Source: Hominilimicola fabiformis
GTDB taxonomy: Bacteria; Bacillota; Clostridia; UBA1381
Assembly (NCBI RefSeq): GCF_020687385.1
Contig: NZ_JAJEQM010000015.1
Span: 24,632-88,631 of the forward strand
DNA: 64,000 bases
Direction: 5' to 3'
Shown: positions 44,737-52,531 of the stretch, piece after piece
How the letters are laid out: the number at the start of each line of letters is the position of its first letter
Numbering within the stretch: position 1 is the stretch's first letter
Made by a program: the position numbers and the translations under genes
The notes under the pieces: generated by a model
What the model saw: only the letters and a program-made list of their open reading frames with translations
What the model was told of the DNA's origin: nothing
Databases searched by the model: none

Positions 44737-44752
44737 CCACTATATTTTGTGT
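44737..44752. promoter_or_regulatory. NrdR box, promoter-proximal
   Basis: Minus-strand ACACAAAATATAGTGG, 14 of 16 positions as the NrdR consensus. NrdR is the zinc-ribbon/ATP-cone repressor of ribonucleotide reductase genes. The two boxes are 87 bp apart, about eight helical turns. Confidence 0.75.
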
Positions 44753-44787
44753 CCTTGATATTTTTGTATATCTATATCTTGTATTAT

Positions 44788-44816
44788 ATTATAGCACAGT
44801 TGGATTATAAATGCAA
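44788..44816 (-). promoter_or_regulatory. Promoter of nrdD
   Basis: Minus-strand TTGCAT, 17-bp spacer, TATAAT. The predicted RNA has a leader of about 150 bases that contains both NrdR boxes. Confidence 0.65.
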
Positions 44817-44893
44817 TACATTTTATTTTACAAATTGAATACAATATAAAAAAGCAAGCACAATTTTTATGCTTGCTTATCAATATATTGTAT

Positions 44894-45415
44894 TTATATA
44901 AAATAATCCGGAATAAAAGTTTCCCTCATATCAATGTAACCCTTAAAATCTTTCTGACGCTTGCCGTCTATTGTAAACCTTACGTTCACAATCCCGTCAA
45001 GTCCTGTAAGTGAATTGACGATTGAATACACCGTAAGCAGTTCCAAATCACGACCGTCGGGGTGCTTGTCCGCCAATTCCTGCTTTATATCCACATACGC
45101 AATCCTATCAAGCACTTTCACCTTTATACCGTGTTTGACGTTCGGAATAATTCGCCTTATTTTCGGATTGTCGTCATATCCCTCAACAAGCTCGTCCACT
45201 ACTCTTTGTGCCATTTTCTGCGTACTCATCTGCGGTATTTGAGTTTTTACTGGAATCAATCTGAGCATTTGTGCGTCAACGTAATACAGCTTTACCTCTG
45301 CTGTTTCCGTATGTGTATTCTGCGATATAACCACAGTACCAAAGCCGATTGCAAGTATTAATAAAAATATAAAGTGTCTTATAAGCGTGTTCTTCTTTAA
45401 TGTAACTATCTGCAA
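44894..45415 (-). CDS. GerMN-domain protein with membrane anchor
   Basis: 173 residues: N-terminal membrane helix (about 15-32) and one GerMN domain (about 40-165, VKLYYVDAQMLRLIPVKTQI, ELVEGYDDNPKIRRIIP, VYSIVNSLTGLDGIVNVRFTIDG). It is the second GerMN gene in the window and is likely to act at the outer membrane face. TTG start with GGAGG nine bases upstream. A terminator-like AAGCAAGC/GCTTGCTT hairpin at about 44850-44880 follows. Confidence 0.78.
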   Translation of the reverse strand: MQIVTLKKNTLIRHFIFLLILAIGFGTVVISQNTHTETAEVKLYYVDAQMLRLIPVKTQIPQMSTQKMAQRVVDELVEGYDDNPKIRRIIPNVKHGIKVKVLDRIAYVDIKQELADKHPDGRDLELLTVYSIVNSLTGLDGIVNVRFTIDGKRQKDFKGYIDMRETFIPDYFI

Positions 45416-45473
45416 AACAAAAAACCTCCATACACTGACTTATATACAGTATATGAAGGTTCAATGATTTTTA

Positions 45474-45725
45474 TTACATATTTTTACTTTGTTCCAATGC
45501 TATTGCAAGCTGGTCAGGACAAGACGTACCGCGTCCGTTACAGTTTGTACCCTTTAATCTCGAAATAACATCGTCAATATTCATACCCTCAACAAGAGCG
45601 CTTATACCTTGCGTATTACCGTTACAACCTCTTGTGAAGTGTACATTTCTGACAACTCCGTCTTCTACCTCAAAATCTATCTGTACAGAACAGACACCCT
45701 TAGGCTGATATGAAAACTTAGCCAT
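45474..45725 (-). CDS. TSCPD-domain protein (TIGR03905-like)
   Basis: 83 residues. The domain is named for its Thr-Ser-Cys-Pro-Asp string, seen here as GTSCPDQLA near the end, with FTRGCNGNTQGI before it. The same domain is the C-terminus of class II ribonucleotide reductases; the stand-alone form is of unknown role. It may be linked to nucleotide reduction, given nrdDG nearby (inference). GGAGG is 6-9 bases before the ATG at 45725. Confidence 0.85.
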   Translation of the reverse strand: MAKFSYQPKGVCSVQIDFEVEDGVVRNVHFTRGCNGNTQGISALVEGMNIDDVISRLKGTNCNGRGTSCPDQLAIALEQSKNM

Positions 45726-45864
45726 TATATCCACCTCCAAAATTTTATATTTATCTACATTCTGATTATACAACATTTATTGCTTTTTTTCAAGCATATC
45801 TATTGACTATACACCCATTTTTTTATATAATAATATACAGAAATAAATTTAGGAGGAAGTTCAA

Positions 45865-46512
45865 ATGAAATTATTTGTAGATACTGCCAATGTAGATGAA
45901 ATCAGACAGGCAAATGATATGGGCGTCATCTGCGGTGTTACAACAAATCCGTCTCTTATCGCAAAAGAGGGCAGAGATTTTGTTGAAGTTGTTAAGGAAA
46001 TCACAACTATTGTAGACGGTCCTATCAGTGCCGAAGTTATTTCCCTTGAGGCTGATAAAATGGTTGAAGAGGCTAAACCTCTTGCAGCTATCAACAAGAA
46101 CATTGTTATAAAAATTCCTATGTGTGCAGAAGGTCTAAAGGCTGTTAAAAAACTTACAGCTCTTGGTATCAAGACTAACGTAACTCTTATCTTCTCATCC
46201 GCACAGGCACTTCTTGCCGCAAGAGCAGGCGCTACATATGTAAGTCCATTCCTTGGCAGACTTGACGACATCGGTACAAACGGTATGATTCTTATTGAAG
46301 AAATCGCTGATATTTTCAAAATTCACGAAATCCCAACAGAAATTATCGCCGCAAGTATCAGAAATCCTATCCACGTTATCGACGCTGCAAGAGCAGGTTG
46401 TGACATCGCAACAGTTCCTTATAAGGTAATTGCTCAAATGCTTCACCACCCACTTACAGACAAGGGTATCGAAAGATTTTTAAAAGACTGGGAAACAGTT
46501 CCGAAGAACTAA
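45865..46512 (+). CDS. Transaldolase / fructose-6-phosphate aldolase-like protein
   Basis: 215 residues, short transaldolase (TalC/FSA class): [25 protein letters not shown], Schiff-base Lys in [28 protein letters not shown] and [11 protein letters not shown]. Transfers dihydroxyacetone units in the pentose phosphate pathway. AGGAGGAAG lies before the ATG. Ends at a strong terminator. Confidence 0.92.
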   Translation: MKLFVDTANVDEIRQANDMGVICGVTTNPSLIAKEGRDFVEVVKEITTIVDGPISAEVISLEADKMVEEAKPLAAINKNIVIKIPMCAEGLKAVKKLTALGIKTNVTLIFSSAQALLAARAGATYVSPFLGRLDDIGTNGMILIEEIADIFKIHEIPTEIIAASIRNPIHVIDAARAGCDIATVPYKVIAQMLHHPLTDKGIERFLKDWETVPKN

Positions 46513-46528
46513 TATGATTAAATGACAC

Positions 46529-46560
46529 AAAACACCTCTTGAAATTCAAGAGGTGTTTTT
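46529..46560. terminator. Bidirectional terminator after transaldolase gene
   Basis: AAAACACCTCTTGAA / TTCAAGAGGTGTTTT, near-perfect 15-bp stem between convergent genes. Confidence 0.88.
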
Positions 46561-46568
46561 AATTGTAT

Positions 46569-46961
46569 TTATTCATAATCAATTCGTTCAATCTTAAAAA
46601 TAACAGGTCTTGTACCATCCGAACAACAGGTAATCATCACATTTTCATCTTTCATCCAACCAGCCATTACAGAGCCGCCTTGCAATCCGGTATAAATATA
46701 ACGTGAAATAGCGTCCCACGCTTCAGAACAGAACGGCAATTTCGGACCACCAGCCACAGTATCGGCATTACCGTTAGTTTTCACCAACGTATTCAGTCCG
46801 AGATGCCAAAAGTCGTCTCTGTCACCGTCGCGATAAAAAACAAATTCATCACCGACATTGTAGCACGGACAGACTCCCGAATTCGGATCTGCACAGTATT
46901 TCTGCTGTAATTCGGGATATAATTTTTTATCCAACACTGTTACTTTCACTTTATGTTTCAT
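46569..46961 (-). CDS. TIGR04076-family protein
   Basis: 130 residues, single small domain with conserved Cys residues (CADPNSGVCPCYNVGDEF, FCSEAWDAISRYIY, ITCCSDGTRPVIFKIE). The family is common in anaerobic Firmicutes and Bacteroidetes and has no established function; the Cys pattern suggests metal binding. Last gene of a run that includes a PP2C phosphatase. Confidence 0.8.
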   Translation of the reverse strand: MKHKVKVTVLDKKLYPELQQKYCADPNSGVCPCYNVGDEFVFYRDGDRDDFWHLGLNTLVKTNGNADTVAGGPKLPFCSEAWDAISRYIYTGLQGGSVMAGWMKDENVMITCCSDGTRPVIFKIERIDYE

Positions 46962-46979
46962 AGCAGTTTCCTCCGTATA

Positions 46980-47690
46980 TTACACTTCCACAGCTATTGC
47001 ACTGTAATTATCATTGTTTTCTTTTTCGTTTTCGTGCAGGCTTTCGAGCATTTTTTCAAGCCATTCTTTCGGTGATTTAGTTTTTGCGAATGATTTTTCT
47101 ATATCATCTTCATAAACATATTCCCAAAAACCATCTGTACAAAGTACAAAAGCGTCACCTTTTTTCAAGTCAATCACTTCCGACACATCAAAATTCAAAT
47201 CATCAATGTCACTTATCGATGACAACAATTTATTTTGATTAGGGCTTGTACGTATTTCATCAAATGTAATTATCCCCTCTTTAAAATCTCTGAATGCGAT
47301 AGAATGGTCGTCCGTAATCTGCGAAATTCTCTTTTTTGATATGTAGTAAAGACGGCTGTCGCCGGAATGTGCCCACACGGCTTTTTCACCGTCAGTTACC
47401 AATGCAACAATCGTACTCGACATATTCGATTTTGTACTCTCTCGTTCCTCACCCAAAACAGACGCCGCCTTTTCGATATATCTGTATAACGCCTTACCCG
47501 AAAGTTCAGGTGCTTTTTTAAACGATTTACAAACCGTTTCACACACAATCTCCGACGCAACCTCGCCGAAGCTCTGTCCGCCCAATCCGTCGCACACGAC
47601 AAAGCACCACAACTTATCCGAATTTGCGTAACCTACATAATCTTCATTGTTTTTACGACCGCCTCTGTTTGTCAGTGACACTGCTCTCAT
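46980..47690 (-). CDS. PP2C-family serine/threonine protein phosphatase
   Basis: 236 residues. Metal-binding blocks of PP2C: GGRKNNEDYVG, VCDGLGGQSFGEVAS, HSGDSRLYY, LCTDGFWEYV and NDNYSAIAV. Removes phosphate from Ser/Thr of proteins. No kinase gene is adjacent, which is unusual since Stk/Prp pairs are common. Confidence 0.9.
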   Translation of the reverse strand: MRAVSLTNRGGRKNNEDYVGYANSDKLWCFVVCDGLGGQSFGEVASEIVCETVCKSFKKAPELSGKALYRYIEKAASVLGEERESTKSNMSSTIVALVTDGEKAVWAHSGDSRLYYISKKRISQITDDHSIAFRDFKEGIITFDEIRTSPNQNKLLSSISDIDDLNFDVSEVIDLKKGDAFVLCTDGFWEYVYEDDIEKSFAKTKSPKEWLEKMLESLHENEKENNDNYSAIAVEV

Positions 47691-47707
47691 AAATTTTTAC
47701 CCCACAT

Positions 47708-47998
47708 TTATTGATTTCCGTTTTCTTCTGCACTGTTTTCAAAATCAGCTGTATTTTCTGAATTTTCAGCATTATCTGTATTTTCCGTATTACCGTTATC
47801 AATGCCTTTCAAAGAATTGATTTCCTCCTGCATAGTGAGCTGTCCCTGCAAAGCCTCATCAAACATAGCTTTTGTCTGACGGTTTGAAACAATAAGCACT
47901 ATATTCATAACGCATTGAACCAATATTACAGCAGTCAAAATCAATGCCAGCCATACAAGCCCTTTTTCACGACCGCTTTTTACACGTTTATAATCCAT
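47708..47998 (-). CDS. Small membrane protein with coiled coil and acidic repeat tail
   Basis: 96 residues: basic N-terminus, one membrane helix (about 15-37, LVWLALILTAVILVQCVM), short coiled coil (about 45-62), and an Asn/Glu-rich tail (NTENTDNAENSENTADFEN). Unknown family. ATG at 47998 is favoured: AGGAG is nine bases upstream and the gene starts just after the CYTH stop. Likely co-transcribed with PP2C. Confidence 0.7.
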   Translation of the reverse strand: MDYKRVKSGREKGLVWLALILTAVILVQCVMNIVLIVSNRQTKAMFDEALQGQLTMQEEINSLKGIDNGNTENTDNAENSENTADFENSAEENGNQ

Positions 47999-48003
47999 CT
48001 GTA

Positions 48004-48552
48004 TCACTCCTGATTTTTATACTCTGCAAGAAAGCGTGAAAACTTTCCGACGCATTTTTCGTTAAATCTCACTCCGAGAGAAGTAAGTTTCATAAGCAAA
48101 TCCGCACTGATTTTTTCTTCATATTCGACCTCAACTTCATAATCCGTTTTATCGAAATATGTCGTTTTATCAAGGCACAATTCTGATCCGTTATGCACAA
48201 GGCTGTTTCTTATCGTTACGGCACAGCCCATTTTATAAAGTTCGCCCACATCCTCGCCTGTTATCTCTTTTGCAAGTTCGGCATTTATAATATCAGGTAC
48301 TTCTTCCGTTTCAAATTCATTTTCTTCGCAAATCTGCAAAGGGCTGTTTTCGTTTTTGTGAAGTTTCACCTGTATTTTCGCCACTTCACCTACAACTCTT
48401 ATTCTTACCATTATACGTTTTTCTCTAAGTATACCCGCTTTATCGGTATAATAATAATTCGTCTGTTCTCTGACCTTTTCCCATGTAAAAGCGTTTAAAA
48501 TACTCTCATACAGGTCTTTGTCTATCATACTTTTTATCTCTGTTTCCGTCAT
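48004..48552 (-). CDS. CYTH-domain protein (YjbK-like)
   Basis: 182 residues. CYTH/TTM tunnel-fold pattern: N-terminal EIKSMI, YYYTDKAGILREKRIMVRIR, IQVKLHK, and DYEVEVEYEE; catalytic basic and acidic residues alternate as expected for triphosphate-metal binding. Substrate is unknown (inorganic triphosphate or thiamine triphosphate in relatives). ATG at 48552 follows AAAGGAG by five bases, just after the DUF4250 stop. Confidence 0.78.
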   Translation of the reverse strand: MTETEIKSMIDKDLYESILNAFTWEKVREQTNYYYTDKAGILREKRIMVRIRVVGEVAKIQVKLHKNENSPLQICEENEFETEEVPDIINAELAKEITGEDVGELYKMGCAVTIRNSLVHNGSELCLDKTTYFDKTDYEVEVEYEEKISADLLMKLTSLGVRFNEKCVGKFSRFLAEYKNQE

Positions 48553-48562
48553 TTCTGCTCCT

Positions 48563-48736
48563 TTATATAAACTGATTTCTTTCTTCACTGTATTTGTACC
48601 CAATCAGTGACAGTTTATCCTCAATAGTTTTTCTTTCAAGCTCCATATCGTCACACATATCGTCAAGATTTGAATAAAAATCACGAAGTTTTGTGTTGAC
48701 AAAGCTAAGCAATATAGCAGGATCGTTCGGTATCAT
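48563..48736 (-). CDS. DUF4250 small protein
   Basis: 57 residues, too short to be found by most ORF cut-offs. Starts MIPNDPAILLSFVNTKLRD and ends ERNQFI, the pattern of DUF4250 (NDP..LLS.VN.KLRD...LDDMC), an uncharacterised family of about 57 residues in Clostridia. GGAGGGATA stands before the ATG, inside the end of the DUF2264 gene. The CYTH gene follows after ten bases. Confidence 0.85.
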   Translation of the reverse strand: MIPNDPAILLSFVNTKLRDFYSNLDDMCDDMELERKTIEDKLSLIGYKYSEERNQFI

Positions 48737-48737
48737 A

Positions 48738-50423
48738 TTATCCCTCCAAGTGATCTCTTATAAGTGTTTTTATTTCGTTTTTGCCCTTATGGATTTCATA
48801 TTTCATTGCCGGTATAACTGTTTTTGAATATCTGATATTTGTGTTCGGTGATGATTCGATTATACAGCCCTCGCCGCCCGTTTCCGTAAGGACTTCACAG
48901 AATTGAAAATCATTCCTCGCTTGTGCAATAAACGAATCCTTTGTTTTAATGTTGTCCTTATCTCTTGATGCAACCGCAAAACCTGCGTCATACGCAACGC
49001 AATCATATTCCGAATTAATTTCGTGACTTCTCGTATGACCGAACGTTGTCGGAGTTATAACGGTTTTAACGTCAAATCCCTTAAACGGTGACCATTCTAT
49101 TACAACTCTGTCATTTTCGACATTGTATGACTTCAAATGTCTGCGTACCAACACCGCACCGTCAACAACAAACGTAAGCATACTGTCGCAAGCCGCCTCA
49201 TCAATGCTTATATTACTTCTCATAACATTAAATCCAAAATGAGCGCTGTATGCAAATTTCAAATATTTCGGCACAATCTGACCGCACGCAAAATCAGTAA
49301 TTGTTCCTGCCGGATATGCAACACTCTTGCCGTTTCGTCTTGATACAAGCATATCTGCCTCTTTTATAAGTTTAAGTTCGTCAAGTTTAGGCATTTCTTC
49401 AATATCGCAAGACCAAAATTCATGGTCATCAGACAACATAAGGAATATATATGCTTTAAGTCCCCAATAAGGTGAGCCGTGTGCATTATAATGCTCTGCC
49501 ATAAGAAGATTTGAATAATCGTATCCGACAGATAAAATTCCGCTTGTATCGAATATATTTTTTGAAAGCCAATTTTCAATGTTTCTTATTAATATTCCTT
49601 TCATAACACCAAGCGAAAACGGTCTTATACCCGCCAGAATACAAGCGCCCCAAAACGCCGCTTGTGCAAAACGATATGTGAGTGAACGACCGTAAGGAAG
49701 TGCTTCGCCGTCCTCGTCAAACCAATATATGAACGTTTTTGCAAATTCCGTTGCACGTTCCTTGTATATATCGGAACGCTCCTTGTCGTCGTCCTCCATT
49801 GCAACGGCATAAATCAATCCGTAAAAATGGAATGCAAAACCAATGTAATAATCCTTTTGTCCATGCAGTCCGTCTATGTACCAGCCGTTGCCAAGATAGA
49901 ATTCATCTATCCTTGCAATATCTTTGTCCAACTGTTCTTGACTGTATTTTCTGCCGACCTTTTTCAAAGCAACGTTGACAAGCACTCTGAAAAATGTCCA
50001 GTTGCTGTCACAAACTTCCTTGTCATTTATAGAATAAAGCCATTTTTCAAAGTTGTTTTTCGCAGTGGATTTAAGCGGCTCCCATACCTTTTCCGGTGCA
50101 AAAATCAAACCGTATGCAAATGCAGCCATTTCAACAAAACGTTGGTCTTTATCATGGCAATCGCCCCAGTAACCGTCATTTTTTTTATCCGCACCGCTTG
50201 TTATACCGGTTATATATAACTTTTCAAACGTTTCATTTTCACCGCCGCCTGCCCAAAACGGCACAAGTCCCCATAGCGGACGTGCAAAAGCCTCAACGTC
50301 CGCCGAAAGATTTTCATACCACGCACTGTGTCTTGCATACTGTACCTTTCCGCCGTTGTAATACTTTTCTATAGGCGATATTATATCCGATAACTGTTGT
50401 CTGAAATATTCTTTTGTATACAT
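48738..50423 (-). CDS. DUF2264-domain protein, likely glycoside-active
   Basis: 561 residues. (alpha/alpha) toroid-like N-terminal region (about 20-350; YARHSAWYENLSADVEAFARPLWGL, GDCHDKDQRFVEMAAFA) and a C-terminal beta region, the DUF2264 layout. Relatives act on uronic-acid-containing plant glycans (I recall GH154 beta-glucuronidases in this group; not certain). No signal peptide, so cytoplasmic. ATG at 50423 follows AGAGGTGG. Together with the rhamnogalacturonan lyase it suggests pectin side-chain use. Confidence 0.8.
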   Translation of the reverse strand: MYTKEYFRQQLSDIISPIEKYYNGGKVQYARHSAWYENLSADVEAFARPLWGLVPFWAGGGENETFEKLYITGITSGADKKNDGYWGDCHDKDQRFVEMAAFAYGLIFAPEKVWEPLKSTAKNNFEKWLYSINDKEVCDSNWTFFRVLVNVALKKVGRKYSQEQLDKDIARIDEFYLGNGWYIDGLHGQKDYYIGFAFHFYGLIYAVAMEDDDKERSDIYKERATEFAKTFIYWFDEDGEALPYGRSLTYRFAQAAFWGACILAGIRPFSLGVMKGILIRNIENWLSKNIFDTSGILSVGYDYSNLLMAEHYNAHGSPYWGLKAYIFLMLSDDHEFWSCDIEEMPKLDELKLIKEADMLVSRRNGKSVAYPAGTITDFACGQIVPKYLKFAYSAHFGFNVMRSNISIDEAACDSMLTFVVDGAVLVRRHLKSYNVENDRVVIEWSPFKGFDVKTVITPTTFGHTRSHEINSEYDCVAYDAGFAVASRDKDNIKTKDSFIAQARNDFQFCEVLTETGGEGCIIESSPNTNIRYSKTVIPAMKYEIHKGKNEIKTLIRDHLEG

Positions 50424-50462
50424 AAAGCCACCTCTGTCACTTTGAATTATCTTAATATTTTT

Positions 50463-50493
50463 ATTATAGCATTTATTTACCAAAAAGTAAATA
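50463..50493 (-). promoter_or_regulatory. Promoter and candidate operator of the DUF2264 operon
   Basis: Minus-strand TTTACT, 17-bp spacer, TATAAT. A palindrome TATTTAC-CAAAAA-GTAAATA (50474-50493) covers the -35 region, the place expected for a repressor site. Confidence 0.6.
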
Positions 50494-50497
50494 AGAT

Positions 50498-50534
50498 AAT
50501 TGTAAACCTTTGTTTAATTTTTAGGTTGACAATT
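50498..50534. promoter_or_regulatory. BirA operator (biotin box)
   Basis: AATTGTAAACC, 15 bases, GGTTGACAATT: an 11-bp inverted repeat with one mismatch at the exact spacing of Firmicute BirA boxes. The right half contains the -35 hexamer of bioY. Confidence 0.9.
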
Positions 50535-50554
50535 AAACTTTTATAATATATAAT
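50526..50554 (+). promoter_or_regulatory. Promoter of bioY
   Basis: TTGACA, 17-bp spacer, TATAAT; the -35 lies in the right half of the BirA box, so biotinyl-AMP-BirA should block RNA polymerase. Confidence 0.85.
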
Positions 50555-50589
50555 TATCTCAGTTTTTAAGTTAGAAAGGAAATTTTCAA

Positions 50590-51174
50590 ATGAAGAAGAA
50601 ATTTACAACAAGAGATTTAATTTTGTGTGCATTGTTCACTGCTCTTTCGGCAATCGGAGCGTTTATAAGAATTCCGGTTCCGCTTGTGCCTTTTACTTTG
50701 CAAATAACATTTACAACATTGGCAGGTCTTTTGCTCGGTTCTAAAAAGGGTGCAATAAGCGTTGCGGTATACGTGCTTATGGGACTTATCGGAATACCTG
50801 TGTTTACACAAGGCGGAGGTTTCAGCTATGTGCTAAAACCAAGTTTCGGCTTTTTGGTAGCATTCATTATAGGAGCATTCGTAACAGGACTTATTGTCGA
50901 AAAGAAACAAAATCCGTCATTCTTGAGAATAATCGGCGCAAGCTTTGCCGGTATGGCATTCGTATACGTTTTGGGTGCGATTTATTTCTATATTATATGT
51001 AACTTTGTTATTAATGCACCTGTCAGCATCGGTAAAACAGTTATGTCGTGTTTCGTGCTTGTCGCTCCGGGTAATATCGCCCTTGCAATCCTTGCAGCAC
51101 TTGTCGCAAAAAGAATTATACCGATTTTAAATCGTCAAAACCAGTCAACTGTTCCCCAACCTAAGACTGTATGA
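50590..51174 (+). CDS. bioY: Biotin ECF transporter S component BioY
   Basis: 194 residues, six membrane helices. Family signatures: FIRIPVPLVPFTLQ, GSKKGAISVAVYVLMGLIGIPVF and GFSYVLKPSFGFLVAF. Binds biotin in the membrane for uptake with or without a shared ECF module. The BirA box in front confirms the biotin assignment and argues the cell is a biotin importer. GAAAGGAAA precedes the ATG. Confidence 0.95.
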   Translation: MKKKFTTRDLILCALFTALSAIGAFIRIPVPLVPFTLQITFTTLAGLLLGSKKGAISVAVYVLMGLIGIPVFTQGGGFSYVLKPSFGFLVAFIIGAFVTGLIVEKKQNPSFLRIIGASFAGMAFVYVLGAIYFYIICNFVINAPVSIGKTVMSCFVLVAPGNIALAILAALVAKRIIPILNRQNQSTVPQPKTV

Positions 51175-51176
51175 TA

Positions 51177-51210
51177 AAAAAACACTGTGCTTTGTCACAG
51201 TGTTTTTTTT
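51177..51210 (+). terminator. Terminator of bioY
   Basis: AAAACACTGTG-CTTTGT-CACAGTGTTTTTTTT, 11-bp stem and eight-T run just after bioY. Confidence 0.9.
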
Positions 51211-51225
51211 GATTACTCATAGTAT

Positions 51226-51268
51226 AAAAAAAATACACCCACATCAATATTTCATTGATGTGGGTGTA
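51226..51268 (-). terminator. Displaced native terminator of the tRNA-fMet gene
   Basis: Minus-strand perfect 15-bp stem TACACCCACATCAAT/ATTGATGTGGGTGTA followed by TTTTTTTTAT. It stands just beyond the left att repeat, where the 3' end of the tRNA would be if the element were absent. Confidence 0.85.
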
Positions 51269-51272
51269 CATA

Positions 51273-51321
51273 TTAATGGTTGCGGAGACTGGACTTGAAC
51301 CAGCGACCTTCGGGTTATGAG
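51273..51321. repeat. Left attachment site: 3' half of tRNA-fMet
   Basis: 49 bp identical to 60379-60427. It contains the tRNA sequence from the anticodon loop to CCA plus four bases. The 5' half of the tRNA is missing here, so this is not a functional tRNA. Confidence 0.95.
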
Positions 51322-51439
51322 TTATAAGGCTCTTGTTTTGTTATATTATACCAGCTTATAAAACGGCTTAAATACTACACTTTCACATCATATACAATTT
51401 ATTACATTATACTGTTTTTATTATTTCCCAAGTTTTTAG

Positions 51440-51458
51440 GGGGAAATTTTAGGGGAAA
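51440..51458 (+). repeat. Candidate integrase arm site, left
   Basis: GGGGAAATTTTAGGGGAAA occurs here and, identically and in the same direction, at 60295-60313 near the other end. A further AAGGGGAA is at 51473. Paired direct repeats just inside the att sites are typical of tyrosine-integrase arm sites. Confidence 0.6.
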
Positions 51459-51514
51459 AATCAAAAGGAATTAAGGGGAATTTAAAGAAACAAAAACACT
51501 TATTTTTTATATCT

Positions 51515-51791
51515 ATTACACATAAGTGACTGACGTGTAATGAAACCAACTTTTTCTTGTGCATATAATTGTAGGAACTAAATCGAATGTATTACACACA
51601 ATACAGGGTTATGTGTAATAATATTAAAGACTTTTTCCAGCGGCGGAATACCCTTTTTTAAAAGCGACTATACATAAATGTCTAACGTATAATGAAAAGC
51701 CTTTTTTTTGTGCATATATTTGTAGGGATTAGACCGTTCGCATTATACACAATAGCACATTATGTATAATAGGCGTCAAAGTCTTTTTTTT
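51515..51791. repeat. Two paralogous units with covarying dyads
   Basis: Unit A (51515-51640) and unit B (51667-51791) lie 152 bp apart and share the order dyad, GTGCATATAWTTGTAGG, dyad, AAAG-C-T-run. Every dyad has a 13-base centre. In unit A all four arms are ATTACAC type; in unit B they are ATTATAC type (one arm ACTATAC). Both sides of each dyad changed together. The following stretch to about 52070 holds no recognisable gene. Confidence 0.8.
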
Positions 51792-52077
51792 ATTCTATCA
51801 CGAACGGCTTACACTCTGCCACCGATTACCTTACAACGCATACAAAGGCATAAAAAAATAATCAGACTATGCCCCATATAGCAAGGCTTATCAAGAAAAA
51901 AATTAAAAATATTTATTACATACAAAGGGTGTAGGGGGTACTAAAATTGTCTAACTATACTATGCCATAGACCGTAGCCATAACCTTACGCATATGCACG
52001 CAAGTTTTGGCAAGGGGGTTAGACTGTTAAATTTTACATTTTTAAAGATTAAATTTACTTCTTACAGATTTTCACCG

Positions 52078-52320
52078 TCAACGGAAAAACCATCGACGGA
52101 AAAACCGTCAACGGAAAAACCATCGACGGAAAAACCATCGACGGAAAAACCATCGACGGAAAAACCGTCAACGGAAAAACCATCGACGGAAAAACCATCG
52201 ACGGAAAAACCGTCAACGGAAAAACCGATAACGGAAAAACCGATAACGGAAAAACCGATAACGGAAAAACCGTCAACGGAAAAACCGATAACGGAAAAAC
52301 CGATAACGGAAAAACCGTCA
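52078..52320. repeat. Tandem array of a 15-bp unit, 16 copies
   Basis: Unit ACGGAAAAACC plus a variable four-base part (ATCG, GTCA or GATA types), 16 copies without interruption. It can be read as STEKP/ITEKP repeats on the plus strand, but the only start codon lacks a ribosome binding site. Could be a minisatellite or an iteron-like protein-binding array. Confidence 0.9.
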
Positions 52321-52349
52321 ACAAATAATACCGACAAAAGCCACCTTGT

Positions 52350-52377
52350 GCGGCGGAATATCCAACCTTTCCGCCGC
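52350..52377. repeat. Dispersed GC-rich palindrome, first full copy
   Basis: GCGGCGGAA-N10-TTCCGCCGC. Further copies: 52987-53014, 53150-53177, 53767-53794, 55523-55550, and in reverse at 57969-57999; a half copy is at 51640. Nearly all lie at the 3' side of element genes; in two of them outer arms AAAGCCGC/GCGGCTTT with a T-run make a terminator. Not found in host DNA of this window. Confidence 0.85.
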
Positions 52378-52531
52378 TGGTTGTAACTTTACCCTAAAGC
52401 GACTATAAAAGCAGATTTAAGGCATTTTAACCTTATCAGTAATACCTTATATGGCTGATACTGATTTTATATCTATTTGCAGAATAAAAAAGTCGTTTTT
52501 TCCAACAAATGAGCGACTATAATGTATTTTG

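Noticed and set aside
51276..51321. A second tRNA-fMet gene
   Set aside because: Only the 3' half from the anticodon loop on is present; the 5' half is missing. It is an att repeat.
52078..52320. CRISPR-like direct repeats
   Set aside because: Units are 15 bp, contiguous and without spacers.
51994..52386. 130-residue STEKP/ITEKP repeat protein
   Set aside because: The ATG has no ribosome binding site and the frame is open only because a 15-bp unit repeats; flanking codons run into the GC-rich palindrome. Treated as a tandem array.
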